From M3007 sp041392625 (lineage in GTDB: Bacteria > Bacteroidota > Bacteroidia > Chitinophagales > Saprospiraceae): DNA of 64,000 bases. The notes under the pieces were generated by a model, which searched no databases, was not told the DNA's origin, and was given only the letters and a program-made list of their open reading frames with translations. A program made the translations under genes and the position numbers. Positions 46,103 to 56,059 of the stretch are shown piece after piece (position 1 is the first letter of the stretch; every line of letters begins with the position of its first letter). The DNA lies in assembly GCA_041392625.1 (NCBI GenBank), contig JAWKLR010000008.1, positions 62,001 through 126,000 on the forward strand. Direction: 5' to 3'.

Positions 46103-48478
46103 TTATTTGATCTCTTTGTGCTCTGAGGAATGGACAAACAAGGTATTTCCAATTTCTTCCAGACCCAGCAGGCTTTCCGCGCCCTCGTGTTTGAGTTTTT
46201 CTTCGCGGATGCCGGTTATAGTCAGGTCGGCATCCCGGCTGTATTCGCAGATGACTTCTTTGAGTTGCCGGTCTTTCGGCCGGGAAATAACCCGAATGTT
46301 GTTTCGGGAAATGGGAAGTTGGCCCGCCTCGATCAACATAAACAGGCGGCTCTGCTCTTGTTCGAGTGAGTCTTCCGGATACACTGCGTAGATGGTGATT
46401 TCACCTCCGCTCCAATCGGGGTGCCCCAGGATGATGTACCCGAGCAGGATCATCAGGTTTGCATTGGTGTAATCGTGTGAAGTAAGCCAGATGTGGATGT
46501 CTTTTTGAAGCCCATACCCGCGTTCTGTTGTTCCCAGGATTACAACATCGTACTCAACCGATTTGATGAGTTTGAAATTCTCCGTAAGATCCTCCAGGTG
46601 TTCCGGTTTATTCTTGGAAAATTCCAGGAGCAACAGGTTGTTGTCTGTCCCTGCGATTCCAGGCAATTGAATTACCTGTGAAATACTTTCATTAAATGAA
46701 GGACTGATTAAGGTGTCCACATATACTTTGCTGTTCACAGATTCAGCCATACTGATCAGGCGTTCCTTAATGTATTTAGAATCGGTGCCTGATTTTTTAG
46801 AAACATACCCTCTTATATAGTGAATGTAGGTTCCAAAACCATACTTCTGAGAAATCCAGCGAAGCAAGTCGAATAAGCCAAGGCGCTTGAACGTACTGTC
46901 GGTTAGTGCAATGGCTGAAGGGCTCCAACTGCGGTACTGCTCCTTATCTGCCTTTTGCAGGAAAATTTGCATTTGCCGACTAAACTGGAAGATAACTCCC
47001 TGAAAAATGACCGCAATGTTGCGTTTATCTGTATTAAAATATCCAATGCCAAAATACAATCCGGTAATGAGAATCAATGACATGGTTGCATACAGCGCAT
47101 TCATGAAAAACATAAGTCCAAAACAGGCTACTGCACCAAACAAGGATAAAAACCATTTGGAACGGAATCGGGGCCGGTAACTGGGGTCGGCAGCGAAGTG
47201 GTTGAGAAATGAAATGAGACACAGCGATCCATAGGTAACCATAAAGAACATGGAAATAATCTCTGCCACGCTGTCCAATGCCCCAAGTAAAATGAAAAAC
47301 AGTGCAATGCCAATGGTTACCAGGGATGCATTGAAGGGCTCATCGGTTTTACCCTTTCCAACTGAAAGCCATTTGTTGGCTTGTTGGGAAGGCAAGACTC
47401 CATCCCGAGCAATGGCTTGCAGGGTACGCGGAGCAACCATAATGGAGCCAAGTGCAGAAGAGATGGTTGCTGCAGCAAGTCCAAGAGGAATGATTAACCA
47501 ACCCTGCCAGGCAATGTCGCTCATAACCAATCGGCTTGTATCTGCAAGGTCAGCCGGGGCGGCCGAAACAGCCAGTTTCCAGGCAATAAACATGTAAATG
47601 ATCATGCCCACCACCGTTGCTGCCAGCGTTCCCATTGGGATAGATTTTCCCGGATCTTTTAAGTCGCCCGACAAGCCAACACCGGCCGTCATGCCCGTGA
47701 AGGCCGGGAAAATAATTGCAAATACTGTGAAGAAGCTGACAAGCGGTATGGGGTTGGATTGATTGGTGCTGGGTTGGGTAGGCTGCATCGTTTCCCGTTT
47801 CATGGGAAACCCGGTTGAGTCAAGTTGAACGGTATCCGGGCTGGCTGCAGGCTGGAGAATGGGCTCCAGGATTTGGGTATTGTATATGGTAGCATTCAGA
47901 TCCAGACCATGGCTTGATGCGTATTCAGTTTTACCTAAGAAGAACGAAAGCATGGCAATGCCCAGAATGGCCACCACATAATACAAGGCTTTGACACCCA
48001 AGTCCGCACCCTTGGTTAACATGATGAACATGAGGATGAACAGTGCCGGGATACCTACGGTTTGTTTTTGCTGCAACAACCATTTTACAACTCCAGGCAT
48101 TTCCACATTGGCAAGCAACCAATCTATAAGTGGTGTAAATGCCTCGGTGAATGCCATGATATAGAATGCAACACTGATTCCCTGCGACAGGTACAATGCG
48201 ATCCCAATGGTTGAGCCAATTACCAATCCAAAAGACCTGGATATAATGTAATATTCGCCACCACCTTCTACTTTTTGGTTGGTTGCGATTTCCGCAATTG
48301 CCATGGCCGTAGGAATTGTTACAGCATGCCCAATCAGGATAATGGCAAACGTACCCATAAGGCCAACAGTTCCAACAGAATACCCAAAACGCAGAAACAT
48401 AATCGCACCCAGAATGGTGGATATGGCAGTGAAAAATACCGGTGCGGTACCGAATTTATTGTCTTTTTCAGAATTCAT
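46103..48478 (-). CDS. Amino acid permease/cation-chloride cotransporter-like (APC superfamily, SLC12 type)
   Basis: 791 residues: about 12 membrane helices in the first 490 residues, then a ~300-residue cytoplasmic domain. The entry PVFFTAISTILGAIMFLRFGYSVGTVG and IVAEIATNQK-like EIATNQKVEGGGEYYIISRSFG are typical of SLC12-like bacterial transporters. The second half has the USP-like fold of SLC12 C-termini (SKVYVDTLISPSFNESISQVIQLPG). Substrate cannot be told from sequence; ions with chloride or amino acids are candidates. Single gene with strong terminator. Confidence 0.85.
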   Translation of the reverse strand: MNSEKDNKFGTAPVFFTAISTILGAIMFLRFGYSVGTVGLMGTFAIILIGHAVTIPTAMAIAEIATNQKVEGGGEYYIISRSFGLVIGSTIGIALYLSQGISVAFYIMAFTEAFTPLIDWLLANVEMPGVVKWLLQQKQTVGIPALFILMFIMLTKGADLGVKALYYVVAILGIAMLSFFLGKTEYASSHGLDLNATIYNTQILEPILQPAASPDTVQLDSTGFPMKRETMQPTQPSTNQSNPIPLVSFFTVFAIIFPAFTGMTAGVGLSGDLKDPGKSIPMGTLAATVVGMIIYMFIAWKLAVSAAPADLADTSRLVMSDIAWQGWLIIPLGLAAATISSALGSIMVAPRTLQAIARDGVLPSQQANKWLSVGKGKTDEPFNASLVTIGIALFFILLGALDSVAEIISMFFMVTYGSLCLISFLNHFAADPSYRPRFRSKWFLSLFGAVACFGLMFFMNALYATMSLILITGLYFGIGYFNTDKRNIAVIFQGVIFQFSRQMQIFLQKADKEQYRSWSPSAIALTDSTFKRLGLFDLLRWISQKYGFGTYIHYIRGYVSKKSGTDSKYIKERLISMAESVNSKVYVDTLISPSFNESISQVIQLPGIAGTDNNLLLLEFSKNKPEHLEDLTENFKLIKSVEYDVVILGTTERGYGLQKDIHIWLTSHDYTNANLMILLGYIILGHPDWSGGEITIYAVYPEDSLEQEQSRLFMLIEAGQLPISRNNIRVISRPKDRQLKEVICEYSRDADLTITGIREEKLKHEGAESLLGLEEIGNTLFVHSSEHKEIK

Positions 48479-48816
48479 AGACTGTGATTATTGGAGTTCA
48501 GCGCCAAAATGGAGTATAGGGCCGAATTCGGGGCCAACTTAAGCCAAAAAACTAAATAAGTCAGCGGGTTTCTGATTTTTCTGCACGCTAAACTTCACAA
48601 GCCCCAATTTGTTTCCCAATCAATTTTTTTGGAAAAAATATAAAAAGAAAGCTGCGCTCTTTCAAATTCCTCCGTCTTATACAAGTAAGGGCCTTCTCGA
48701 GGCCTTGCTTTCAAAGCCAGTTAAACAGGCTTCTAATCAATTTGGAGTTTCAATTTCTATTTATTTGAAATTCCGCAATCAAAGGAATTAAGCTCGATAA
48801 AACAAAATTAAGTACA
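48479..48816. other. 338-base intergenic region without recognised gene
   Basis: AT-rich spacer between the divergent SLC12-like and helical-protein genes. It holds a short reading frame from 48609 with no recognisable features and a small GGCCTT/AAGGCC hairpin near 48688-48707. No promoter box of the TAnnTTTG type was clear. Confidence 0.5.
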
Positions 48817-49332
48817 ATGAACATGAAAAAAGAAGGATTTGCAGACCGGATTGCAATCGGCTATGCTCCTGTTTTTATGCCCAAGGATCACAGCAGCTCT
48901 GCCTCGTATGCACAGGATTTAAACACCTTATACATTCACACCCGCATCTTGGCTAACAATGTAGTGAGCCTGTATTTGCATCTAGCAGCCTGCCGCCAAA
49001 ACGATCTGACCAGTCTGCTGAGTAAATTTCAAGTGGACCTGTTTAGTCAGGCGGAAGCCCTCCAGCAAGAGTTGAGTGTACTGGGGATTGAAACGTTGCC
49101 TCAGGAAAATTGGGGGGACCACGCTGCCCTGTGGCGTATTTCCGATATGGGAAACCAGGCTGCGGCGGTAAATAGTTTGATTGAAGCCGCAAACGAACTT
49201 TCCGAAAAATACGAACAACTGATCCCGGAGGCAATGAAGCGCACCGATCATGCTGTTTCTTTTTACATGCTTGCGAATCACCAGTCGGCGATCAGTAAAT
49301 ACATGCACCTGCTAGAACGGAGCCAACCCTGA
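48817..49332 (+). CDS. Helical protein, ferritin/Dps-like bundle, unknown function
   Basis: 171 residues, predicted almost all alpha-helical (YAQDLNTLYIHTRILANNVVSLYLHLAACRQNDLTSLLSKFQVDLFSQAEALQQELSVLG; SLIEAANELSEKYEQLIPEAMKRTDHAVSFYMLANHQSAISKYMHLLE). The layout of four long helices with scattered Glu/His is like Dps or ferritin bundles, but the di-iron ligands are not convincingly placed. No signal peptide. Second ATG at 48823 is an alternative start. Divergent from the transporter gene. Confidence 0.5.
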   Translation: MNMKKEGFADRIAIGYAPVFMPKDHSSSASYAQDLNTLYIHTRILANNVVSLYLHLAACRQNDLTSLLSKFQVDLFSQAEALQQELSVLGIETLPQENWGDHAALWRISDMGNQAAAVNSLIEAANELSEKYEQLIPEAMKRTDHAVSFYMLANHQSAISKYMHLLERSQP

Positions 49333-49491
49333 GCAGTGCTGTGCTTTCCAGCCAGGGGTGCGTAGTATCGTTTCAGGTAAAAAAATGCCCGCCAGCAAAT
49401 CCGGAAGTGAAAGCCTATCTTTACAGATTGCAAACTGCTTTTAGCAGGGATTTTATCTTGCATCACTGCACTCAATCCAGGACTGGACCAC

Positions 49492-50046
49492 ATGACCATA
49501 GATGAACTGGAATTGCTTATTGACGGTTGCCAACACAACAACCGGCTTAGTCAGAAACGGCTTTATCAGCAGTTTTACAGTATGGGTATGTCCATCTGTA
49601 TGCGTTATGCCCGCAATCGGGAAGAAGCAGAAGAAATTTGTCAGGACGGGTTTGTAAAAGCATTCAGTCATATTGGTGAGTGTACCCGGATTGGTGCATT
49701 TAAGTCCTGGCTGCATCAGATTTTTGTGCGCGCTGCTATTGACCATTACAGGAAGTATCACAAAAAGCAAATTGCATTTGATGAACTGGATGTGGCAAGC
49801 CAGATACCTGCCAAATCCACCGCACTGGAAGAATTGTCAATCGAAGAAAAACTTCAATTTATTCAGGCGCTACCCGCCGCATGTCGCCTGACCTTCAATT
49901 TGTATGCGATTGAAGAATATAATACCTCAGAAATTGCCGGTCTGTTGCATGTCTCAGAAGGCACTGTCCGGGCCAACCTGGTTCGGGCACGCCAGCGACT
50001 CCAGGCCATGATTGTTGCGGCTAATACGATTCATCTTAAGAAATGA
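49492..50046 (+). CDS. ECF RNA polymerase sigma factor
   Basis: 184 residues. Region 2: QKRLYQQFYSMGMSICMRYARNREEAEEICQDGFVKAFSHIGEC ... FKSWLHQIFVRAAIDHYRKYHKK. Region 4: ALPAACRLTFNLYAIEEYNTSEIAGLLHVSEGTVRANLVRARQRLQAM. The next gene begins five bases after this stop and encodes the anti-sigma/barrel hybrid, so they form an operon. Confidence 0.9.
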   Translation: MTIDELELLIDGCQHNNRLSQKRLYQQFYSMGMSICMRYARNREEAEEICQDGFVKAFSHIGECTRIGAFKSWLHQIFVRAAIDHYRKYHKKQIAFDELDVASQIPAKSTALEELSIEEKLQFIQALPAACRLTFNLYAIEEYNTSEIAGLLHVSEGTVRANLVRARQRLQAMIVAANTIHLKK

Positions 50047-50050
50047 CCAC

Positions 50051-51292
50051 ATGAACGAATCAAACTTTTTTAAAAACTTCGCTGATAAAATGGGTCAGCA
50101 CCGGTATTTTGAACCGACAGATGAGCAGTGGGATGATATGCATTCCAGGCTCAATTCGATCGACCGGAAGAAAAAAAGAAGAGCACTCCTTTTTTCATGG
50201 GGAGTTCCTTTGCTGCTCGGTGCCGGCGTGTTGTTTTTGGGAGTTTCGATGCAAAAAATGCAGCGTCAAAATCTACACCTGCAAGCACGCATACTGGAGG
50301 TTGAACAGGCTTTGTTAAATCAAAAAACACAACATGCTGAGACTTGGGTACAATATGATACGGTTTACAGAACAGTGTATGTAACCAAACAAGTAACGAG
50401 CCTACCTGAACATGCATATGTGGAAGCAAACGACCGGATACAATCCAACTTTAGTCCCATTCAGTTTGGTGCCTTCGGATTGCAGCGGCCTGGAGATTTC
50501 AGGCGATACGATTTTCAGGTAGGCCAACAAACTCGTTCGGACATTGCCGAAAATGAAACCCAGGGCCTGGCATTTTTAGCCCCAAATTCTCCAGATAAGA
50601 TTGATGAACGGCGCATACTTCCAGAACGCATGGATGATGTACCTACGACTAAGGCGACTTTCCGGAAAAACACGGATTACTATGTTCAAAAATATAGTCC
50701 CAAGCAGTTTTATGGCGGCATTTCCTATGGAATTTTAGTGCCAACCTCTACTGAGTCCATTCCTGTGCATGCACACTCTACCGGGCTGATCGCTGAAACA
50801 AAACTTACTGACAAACTCCGCTTGCGCCTGGAAACAGCCTATGCTCCTGCACGAATCCGAATAAACGATAAAGCGAGCGACGATTGGAGCTTGCCGGTAA
50901 TTAGCCCTCCAACACCGGATGATGTACTGGATTTTGTAAAAGTGAGCCAATCCATGTGGGACCTTTCGCTGGGTTTTAAATACATGCTGGGAGAAGAGAA
51001 GCCGATTCGATTTTATGCGGCCGGGGCCTGGTTGTCCAAAATTATGCTCGACAAATCCTACCAGTACGAATATCTGAATGAGCAGACACTGGAGGGTACA
51101 AAGATCAGTTTTTCAAGAAAAAATGTTGATGTAACAACCAGAGCCATGCAACTAGGATTGGGAAGCGAGTGGAGACTGTCCCGCAGATATTCCTTTGGGA
51201 TGGAGGCTGTCTACCAACATCAGTTCTCTTTTTCCGAACGGCTTATTGGCAGTCGCTGGGGATTGAAGTCTAATTTGCTTTACGCATTTTGA
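50051..51292 (+). CDS. Anti-sigma-like N-terminus fused to an outer-membrane-barrel-like domain
   Basis: About 413 residues from ATG 50051, five bases after the sigma gene stop. Cytoplasmic residues 1-42 (PTDEQWDDMHSRLNSIDRKKKRR) and a single membrane helix at about 44-65. A coiled coil 68-98 and a QYDTVYRTVYVTKQ stretch, similar to the other anti-sigma-like protein, follow. From about residue 225 to the end come amphipathic strands ending GSRWGLKSNLLYAF, a beta-barrel-like C-terminus (TGLIAETKLTDKLRLRLETAYAP, MQLGLGSEWRLSRRYSFGMEAVYQH). Proteins of this design occur in Bacteroidota; whether the barrel inserts in the outer membrane is unknown. It could link envelope status to the sigma factor. 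Confidence 0.75.
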   Translation: MNESNFFKNFADKMGQHRYFEPTDEQWDDMHSRLNSIDRKKKRRALLFSWGVPLLLGAGVLFLGVSMQKMQRQNLHLQARILEVEQALLNQKTQHAETWVQYDTVYRTVYVTKQVTSLPEHAYVEANDRIQSNFSPIQFGAFGLQRPGDFRRYDFQVGQQTRSDIAENETQGLAFLAPNSPDKIDERRILPERMDDVPTTKATFRKNTDYYVQKYSPKQFYGGISYGILVPTSTESIPVHAHSTGLIAETKLTDKLRLRLETAYAPARIRINDKASDDWSLPVISPPTPDDVLDFVKVSQSMWDLSLGFKYMLGEEKPIRFYAAGAWLSKIMLDKSYQYEYLNEQTLEGTKISFSRKNVDVTTRAMQLGLGSEWRLSRRYSFGMEAVYQHQFSFSERLIGSRWGLKSNLLYAF

Positions 51293-51445
51293 TCGGGGAG
51301 AACCACTCGCCTACTGGCTATGCCATTCAGGTGCCCAATTCTACCATTCATTGAAAAGTGCTTGTTTACATACTTAATCAGAGGCCATTTTTGCTGCAGT
51401 TAAAAACGCAACCGAATGCGCTGCATGCGGCTTTAAAATTAAGTT

Positions 51446-53842
51446 ATGAAAACGAAAACTATCCTGTCATTGCTTTTTGTATTGAGCCTCCCTTTTGGGA
51501 TTTGGGCTCAAAACTCCGTTATTCGGGGTACAATTACCGATCAACAATCGGAGGTGCCACTCATTGGTGCAACAATTCAAGTGCTGGAATCGGATCCGGT
51601 AAAGGGCGCCATTACGAATGAAACCGGCTACTTCGTGATTTCAGATGTGCCTGTAGGCCGATTGGTCATTCGGGTGAGCTACCCCGGTTACGAATCGCAA
51701 ACCATTCCCAATCTTTTGCTTACAGCCGGGAAAGAACTTCAATTGACTATTTCTCTGCAAGAGTCATTTACTACCCTGAATGAGGTGGTGATAAAAGCAA
51801 ATGATGACCAGGGGCAATCCATCAACGAATTGGCTACGATCAGTACCCGGCAATTCAACACGGAAGAAGTCATGCGGTATTCCGGTGGCCGAAACGATGT
51901 GGCAAAACTGGTTGCCAACTTTGCCGGTGTAGCCGCCAACAACGATGCCCGGAATGATATCATTATCCGGGGCAACTCACCCACAGGAGTTTTGTGGCGC
52001 ATGGAGGGAATCCCGATTCCAAACCCCAACCACTTTTCAACGCTGGGAACCACCGGTGGCCCCGTTTCTGCCCTGAATCCCAACCTGATTTCCAATTCTG
52101 ATTTTATGACGGGCGCTTTCCCTGCTGAATATGGCAATGCACTTGCAGGTGTATTTGATATCAATTTACGCACGGGAAACAAGGAACGCCATGAATATAT
52201 GTTCCAATTAGGTGCCTTCTCTGGCCTGGAAGCACTTGCCGAAGGGCCTTTGAATAAAAAGAACAACGGTTCCTTTGTGGTAGCTTATCGCCACTCCTTT
52301 GTAGAATTGGCATCGGCTGCAGGGATCAATGTTGGAACTTCGGCAACCCCACGATACAAAGACCTGGCGTTCAATGCAGATTTTGGATATGGCAAAGCAG
52401 GCCGCTTTTCAGTATTTGGAATTGCTGCGCACAGCAATATTGATTTTTTGGCTGCTGAAATAGATACACTGGACTTGTGGGCAGAACCCAATCAGAATGC
52501 ATACAGCACCTCTCTTTTTGGTGTCCTCGGAGTAAAACACAGTTTGATCTTAAATGAAAATGCTTACTGGAGAACAGTACTGAGCACCTCCTTCACCGGT
52601 GTTCGGTATGAGGAGGAAGACCTGGCGTTTAACTCGGATGGGGAACCGTTTCAGGATTTGGAGGTGCGTGATGATCTTACCCAGATCCGTCTGTCTTCGT
52701 ATTACAACCAAAAGATCAATGCACGTACAACCCTGCGCACCGGGATCTTGCTTCAACAACAACAACTCAACACCCTGGTGCAAACGCGGGCTGGAATTCC
52801 GGACTTCAATGGTGACGGTACCCCTGACTGGTGGAAGCAACGTGACTTTGATGGCTGGTTTCACCAAAGCGAGGCGTATGTGCAGGCTCAATACAGACTC
52901 ACGGAAAAGTTAATGGTGAATGGTGGCCTGCATGCATTGTATTTTGATCATACGCAGGATGCGGTTATTGAGCCACGGGCTGCTATAAATTGGCAAGTTG
53001 CACCCCGCCACAAACTGAATTTTGGATATGGAATGCACAACCAGACCCAGGCGCTTCCGGTATTTCTTTTCCAAACCCAACTTTCAGATGGCAGCAGTGT
53101 GCCAAGCAACGCAGCACTCGGATTTACCCAAAACCAACATGTTGTGCTTGGATATGATTTCAAGCCTGCTCCCAACTGGCGACTTAAAACAGAAGTGTAT
53201 TACCAAATGCTTTCCGGGGTGCCAGTTGATACCTTTGCCTCTTCTTTTTCCATGTTGAATTCTGGTGCTGATTTTGTTTTTCCTGAGCGTGGTGGTTTGG
53301 TGAATGAAGGAAAAGGAATGAATCGTGGCGTGGAACTCACACTTGAAAAATATTTCAGTCAAGGCTACTATGGTCTGCTTTCAGTCAGCCTGTTTGATTC
53401 AGAATATAAAGGCTCCGACGGAGTTTGGCGCAGTACAGCCTTTGACGGCGAGTACGTAGTTAATGTACTTGCCGGTAAGGAATTCCAATTGGATGCTGGT
53501 GGACATCGTTTCTTTACCCTGGATACCAAATTCACCGCAGCCGGTGGGCGCCCCTATACACCTGTTAATTTGGAAGCCTCACAACTTGCCGGAAAAGAAG
53601 TCTTGTATGAAGACCGTGCATTCAGTGAGCGGCTCGACCCATACATGCGCTGGGATGTAAAACTTGGCTTTAGACAAAACAGCAAAACCAAGAAGATTTC
53701 CCAGACCTTTTTCCTGGATTTTCAGAATGTCACAAACCGGGAGAATGTATTTGCCATGCGTTATAATGTGGACAAAGGCGCAGTGGGTCGCATCAATCAA
53801 ATCGGCTTTTTCCCGGATTTGCTATACCGGCTCGAATTTTAA
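51446..53842 (+). CDS. TonB-dependent outer-membrane receptor with CarboxypepD_reg-like domain
   Basis: 798 residues: signal peptide 1-21, then a CarboxypepD_reg-like domain (22-105; VIRGTITDQQSEVPLIGATIQVLESDPVKGAITNETGYFVISDVPVGRLVIRVSYPGYES). A plug of about 115-235 follows (ISTRQFNTEEVMRYSGGRNDVAKLVANFAGVAANNDARNDIIIRGNSPTGVLWRMEGIPIPNPNHF), then a barrel. Ends in a terminal strand LLYRLEF. It has no SusD partner nearby, so it is not a typical polysaccharide-utilisation pair. Substrate unknown; the adjacent LytS/LytR genes may regulate it. Confidence 0.9.
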   Translation: MKTKTILSLLFVLSLPFGIWAQNSVIRGTITDQQSEVPLIGATIQVLESDPVKGAITNETGYFVISDVPVGRLVIRVSYPGYESQTIPNLLLTAGKELQLTISLQESFTTLNEVVIKANDDQGQSINELATISTRQFNTEEVMRYSGGRNDVAKLVANFAGVAANNDARNDIIIRGNSPTGVLWRMEGIPIPNPNHFSTLGTTGGPVSALNPNLISNSDFMTGAFPAEYGNALAGVFDINLRTGNKERHEYMFQLGAFSGLEALAEGPLNKKNNGSFVVAYRHSFVELASAAGINVGTSATPRYKDLAFNADFGYGKAGRFSVFGIAAHSNIDFLAAEIDTLDLWAEPNQNAYSTSLFGVLGVKHSLILNENAYWRTVLSTSFTGVRYEEEDLAFNSDGEPFQDLEVRDDLTQIRLSSYYNQKINARTTLRTGILLQQQQLNTLVQTRAGIPDFNGDGTPDWWKQRDFDGWFHQSEAYVQAQYRLTEKLMVNGGLHALYFDHTQDAVIEPRAAINWQVAPRHKLNFGYGMHNQTQALPVFLFQTQLSDGSSVPSNAALGFTQNQHVVLGYDFKPAPNWRLKTEVYYQMLSGVPVDTFASSFSMLNSGADFVFPERGGLVNEGKGMNRGVELTLEKYFSQGYYGLLSVSLFDSEYKGSDGVWRSTAFDGEYVVNVLAGKEFQLDAGGHRFFTLDTKFTAAGGRPYTPVNLEASQLAGKEVLYEDRAFSERLDPYMRWDVKLGFRQNSKTKKISQTFFLDFQNVTNRENVFAMRYNVDKGAVGRINQIGFFPDLLYRLEF

Positions 53843-53859
53843 AGTCTGTTTGAGCAAGG

Positions 53860-54070
53860 AGGGGTTGATTTTTGATTTCCGATTACATGATATCCGATTT
53901 TTGATTTAATTTTTGATGGTCAAATGGGTGCATGTTTCATCAACAAATCAACAGAGCCCCGCAGGGGTGAATCAACAAATCAACATTTTTAATCAACAAA
54001 TCAACAAGGGCAAGCGCAGCGGCCCGAATAAACAAGGCCCGTAGGGCCGAATAAACAACAACCCCGTATC
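53860..54070. repeat. Intergenic short-repeat cluster
   Basis: TGATTTTTGATT-type repeats (53870-53915), three copies of AATCAACAAATCAACA (about 53938-54008), and two of GGCCCGAATAAACAA / GGGCCGAATAAACAA (about 54020-54060). They occupy the 250-base gap between the TonB receptor and the kinase gene. Spacing is irregular, so it is not a CRISPR. Confidence 0.7.
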
Positions 54071-54094
54071 TTGCGCATATAAACGATCGAATAA

Positions 54095-55138
54095 ATGAAA
54101 AGAGACTACACAGAATGCCTTGGATTTGATGACCGCTTGTTCCGGCTCATTGGTATTCCTGTAGTCTCTTTTTTGATTCCTCCTGTCTTTTACAACCATT
54201 TGGTCACAGATCCCTCTGTGTATTTGCATGGATTGCTGTTTACATTGGTGAATTGGGAAGGAAATCGAGGTATTTTTATTTTTGTAAACAAACGCTTTCC
54301 CAGAATTGATCAATGGAAGCAACGTCTGACCTGGTTGTTGACATTGTGTGTTTTGTATACGGGAATTTCATGTTCCATTCTTGGCGCGATCCTGATGGTG
54401 TGTACAGATAGCGCACTTGCCCACTACGATTTTGCTGACCCATTCAAGAGTTACGCTGCATCTTATCTCTTGGTGATGGCAATCGGAGCGGTATATCAGA
54501 GTATCCATTTTTTCAGGTTATGGGAAAAAACGGTGCGCGAAAAAGAGTCGCTTGAACGGGCGCACTTGTCAAGCCAGTTGGAAGGGCTCCGCAACCAAGT
54601 GAATCCCCATTTTCTATTTAACAGCCTGAATACACTCAATTACCTGATTCCGGAAGACAGCGAGAAAGCAGTGCGTTTTGTTCAGCAACTGAGTAAAGTA
54701 TACCGCTATGTCCTGGAAAGTCGAGATGATAAATTGATTCCCATCAGCCAGGAACTGCAATTTCTCGACGCCTACATATTTCTTCAAAAGGAACGGTTTG
54801 GAGAAAAATTACAGGTAAGCATGCAGGGGCTCGAGGATAATCATTCCTATGCTATTGTGCCCTTGACATTACAGATGCTGTTTGAAAATGCCATAAAACA
54901 CAACATCATTTCAACCGAAAGCCCTTTGGTTGTTGAACTGTTTATTGAAGGTGAAAGCCTGATTGTGCGCAATAATTTGCAGCGTAAAAACCAGGTTATG
55001 GATTCAACCGGCGTGGGGCTTCAGAATATTAAGGAACGTTACCGAATGCTGCTTGATAAAACGGTGGATGTTATTGTTTCAGACCGCTATTACACGGTGG
55101 CTTTACCTTTAATCAAACTCAGTAACGAATCGGTCTAA
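54095..55138 (+). CDS. LytS-type sensor histidine kinase
   Basis: 347 residues. Four membrane helices lie in the first 150 residues (e.g. LTWLLTLCVLYTGISCSILGAILMVC). The His_kinase domain signature follows: QVNPHFLFNSLNTLNYLIPEDSEKAVRFVQQLSKVYRYVL, then an ATPase with LFENAIKHNI and GVGLQNIKERYRML. It autophosphorylates and signals to the response regulator encoded 54 bases downstream. Located beside a TonB receptor gene, a usual arrangement in Bacteroidota. Confidence 0.92.
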   Translation: MKRDYTECLGFDDRLFRLIGIPVVSFLIPPVFYNHLVTDPSVYLHGLLFTLVNWEGNRGIFIFVNKRFPRIDQWKQRLTWLLTLCVLYTGISCSILGAILMVCTDSALAHYDFADPFKSYAASYLLVMAIGAVYQSIHFFRLWEKTVREKESLERAHLSSQLEGLRNQVNPHFLFNSLNTLNYLIPEDSEKAVRFVQQLSKVYRYVLESRDDKLIPISQELQFLDAYIFLQKERFGEKLQVSMQGLEDNHSYAIVPLTLQMLFENAIKHNIISTESPLVVELFIEGESLIVRNNLQRKNQVMDSTGVGLQNIKERYRMLLDKTVDVIVSDRYYTVALPLIKLSNESV

Positions 55139-55192
55139 ACTCCTGCATGCCGTTGTGCTGAATGAAAATGGAAGGACCTAAAAATAAAAATC

Positions 55193-55951
55193 ATGCGTGT
55201 ACTGATCGTTGAAGATGAACAACCTGCAGCCCGGCAATTGCTGAAGCTCATTGAGGCACACCGTCCCGGAACCCGGATTTGTGATACCCTTGATTCGGTG
55301 TCGAGTACGGTCCGCTGGCTTCAGCACTTCCCCATGCCGGATCTTATTTTCATGGATATACAGATTGCAGACGGAATCAGTCTGGATATATTCAGCCGGG
55401 TAGAAGTTACTGCACCCGTTATTTTTACCACAGCATTCGATCAATATGCAGTCCAGGCATTTAAGGTAAATGCAATCGACTATTTACTCAAGCCAATTGA
55501 TCCGGAGGATTTTGCTAAAGCCTGGAGCCGATTCGAACAAAGGCAGTTACCAACCTTTAATGGACTGGATCTCCACAGCCTGTTAAATCCGGTTCAGTAC
55601 AAAGATCGGTTTTTGGTAAAGCAGGGGCAGGCAATGAAATACCTTGAAACCAAAAACATAGCCTTCTTTCGATCGGCCGATGGCCTCACGCAAGCACACA
55701 CATTTGATTCCAAAAAATACTTTGTAGATCACAGTTTGGATGAACTCGGAAAAATGGTGAATCCCAGGGAGTTTTTCCGGATCAGTCGCAGTGTAAACAT
55801 TGCATTGGGTGCTATTCAGAAAATTCATCCACACCTGAATGGTAGATTGAAAGTGGAGTGCCAGACTCCTGCGCCGGATGATCTGTTTGTAAGCAGAGAT
55901 CGGGTTGCCGCATTCAAGGAATGGCTTGGAGGGCCCGGATTGAATTTTTAG
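55193..55951 (+). CDS. LytTR-family response regulator
   Basis: 252 residues. Receiver 1-120: VEDEQPAARQLLKLI (acidic pair), DLIFMDIQIADGISLDIF (phosphoacceptor Asp), FTTAFDQYAVQAFKVNAIDYLLKPID (Thr and Lys). C-terminal LytTR DNA-binding domain about 145-250 (RFLVKQGQAMKYLETKNIAFFRSADGLTQAH, FRISRSVNIALGAIQKIHPHLNGRLKVEC). Partner of the upstream LytS-type kinase. Terminator-like hairpin follows, serving the convergent gene. Confidence 0.93.
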   Translation: MRVLIVEDEQPAARQLLKLIEAHRPGTRICDTLDSVSSTVRWLQHFPMPDLIFMDIQIADGISLDIFSRVEVTAPVIFTTAFDQYAVQAFKVNAIDYLLKPIDPEDFAKAWSRFEQRQLPTFNGLDLHSLLNPVQYKDRFLVKQGQAMKYLETKNIAFFRSADGLTQAHTFDSKKYFVDHSLDELGKMVNPREFFRISRSVNIALGAIQKIHPHLNGRLKVECQTPAPDDLFVSRDRVAAFKEWLGGPGLNF

Positions 55952-55981
55952 AGTTTATTATACGAAGGCAAATTAGTTGCC

Positions 55982-56032
55982 TAAAAAAACATCCTCTGTG
56001 GTTAACGCTCAACCGAGCTCCACAGAGGATGT
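55982..56032 (-). terminator. Rho-independent terminator of the cytochrome-like lipoprotein gene
   Basis: ACATCCTCTGTG and CACAGAGGATGT are perfect 12-base arms. On the minus strand TTTTTTT follows. Confidence 0.85.
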
Positions 56033-56059
56033 ATGGTATTGAAATTCGATTTACTTCAT

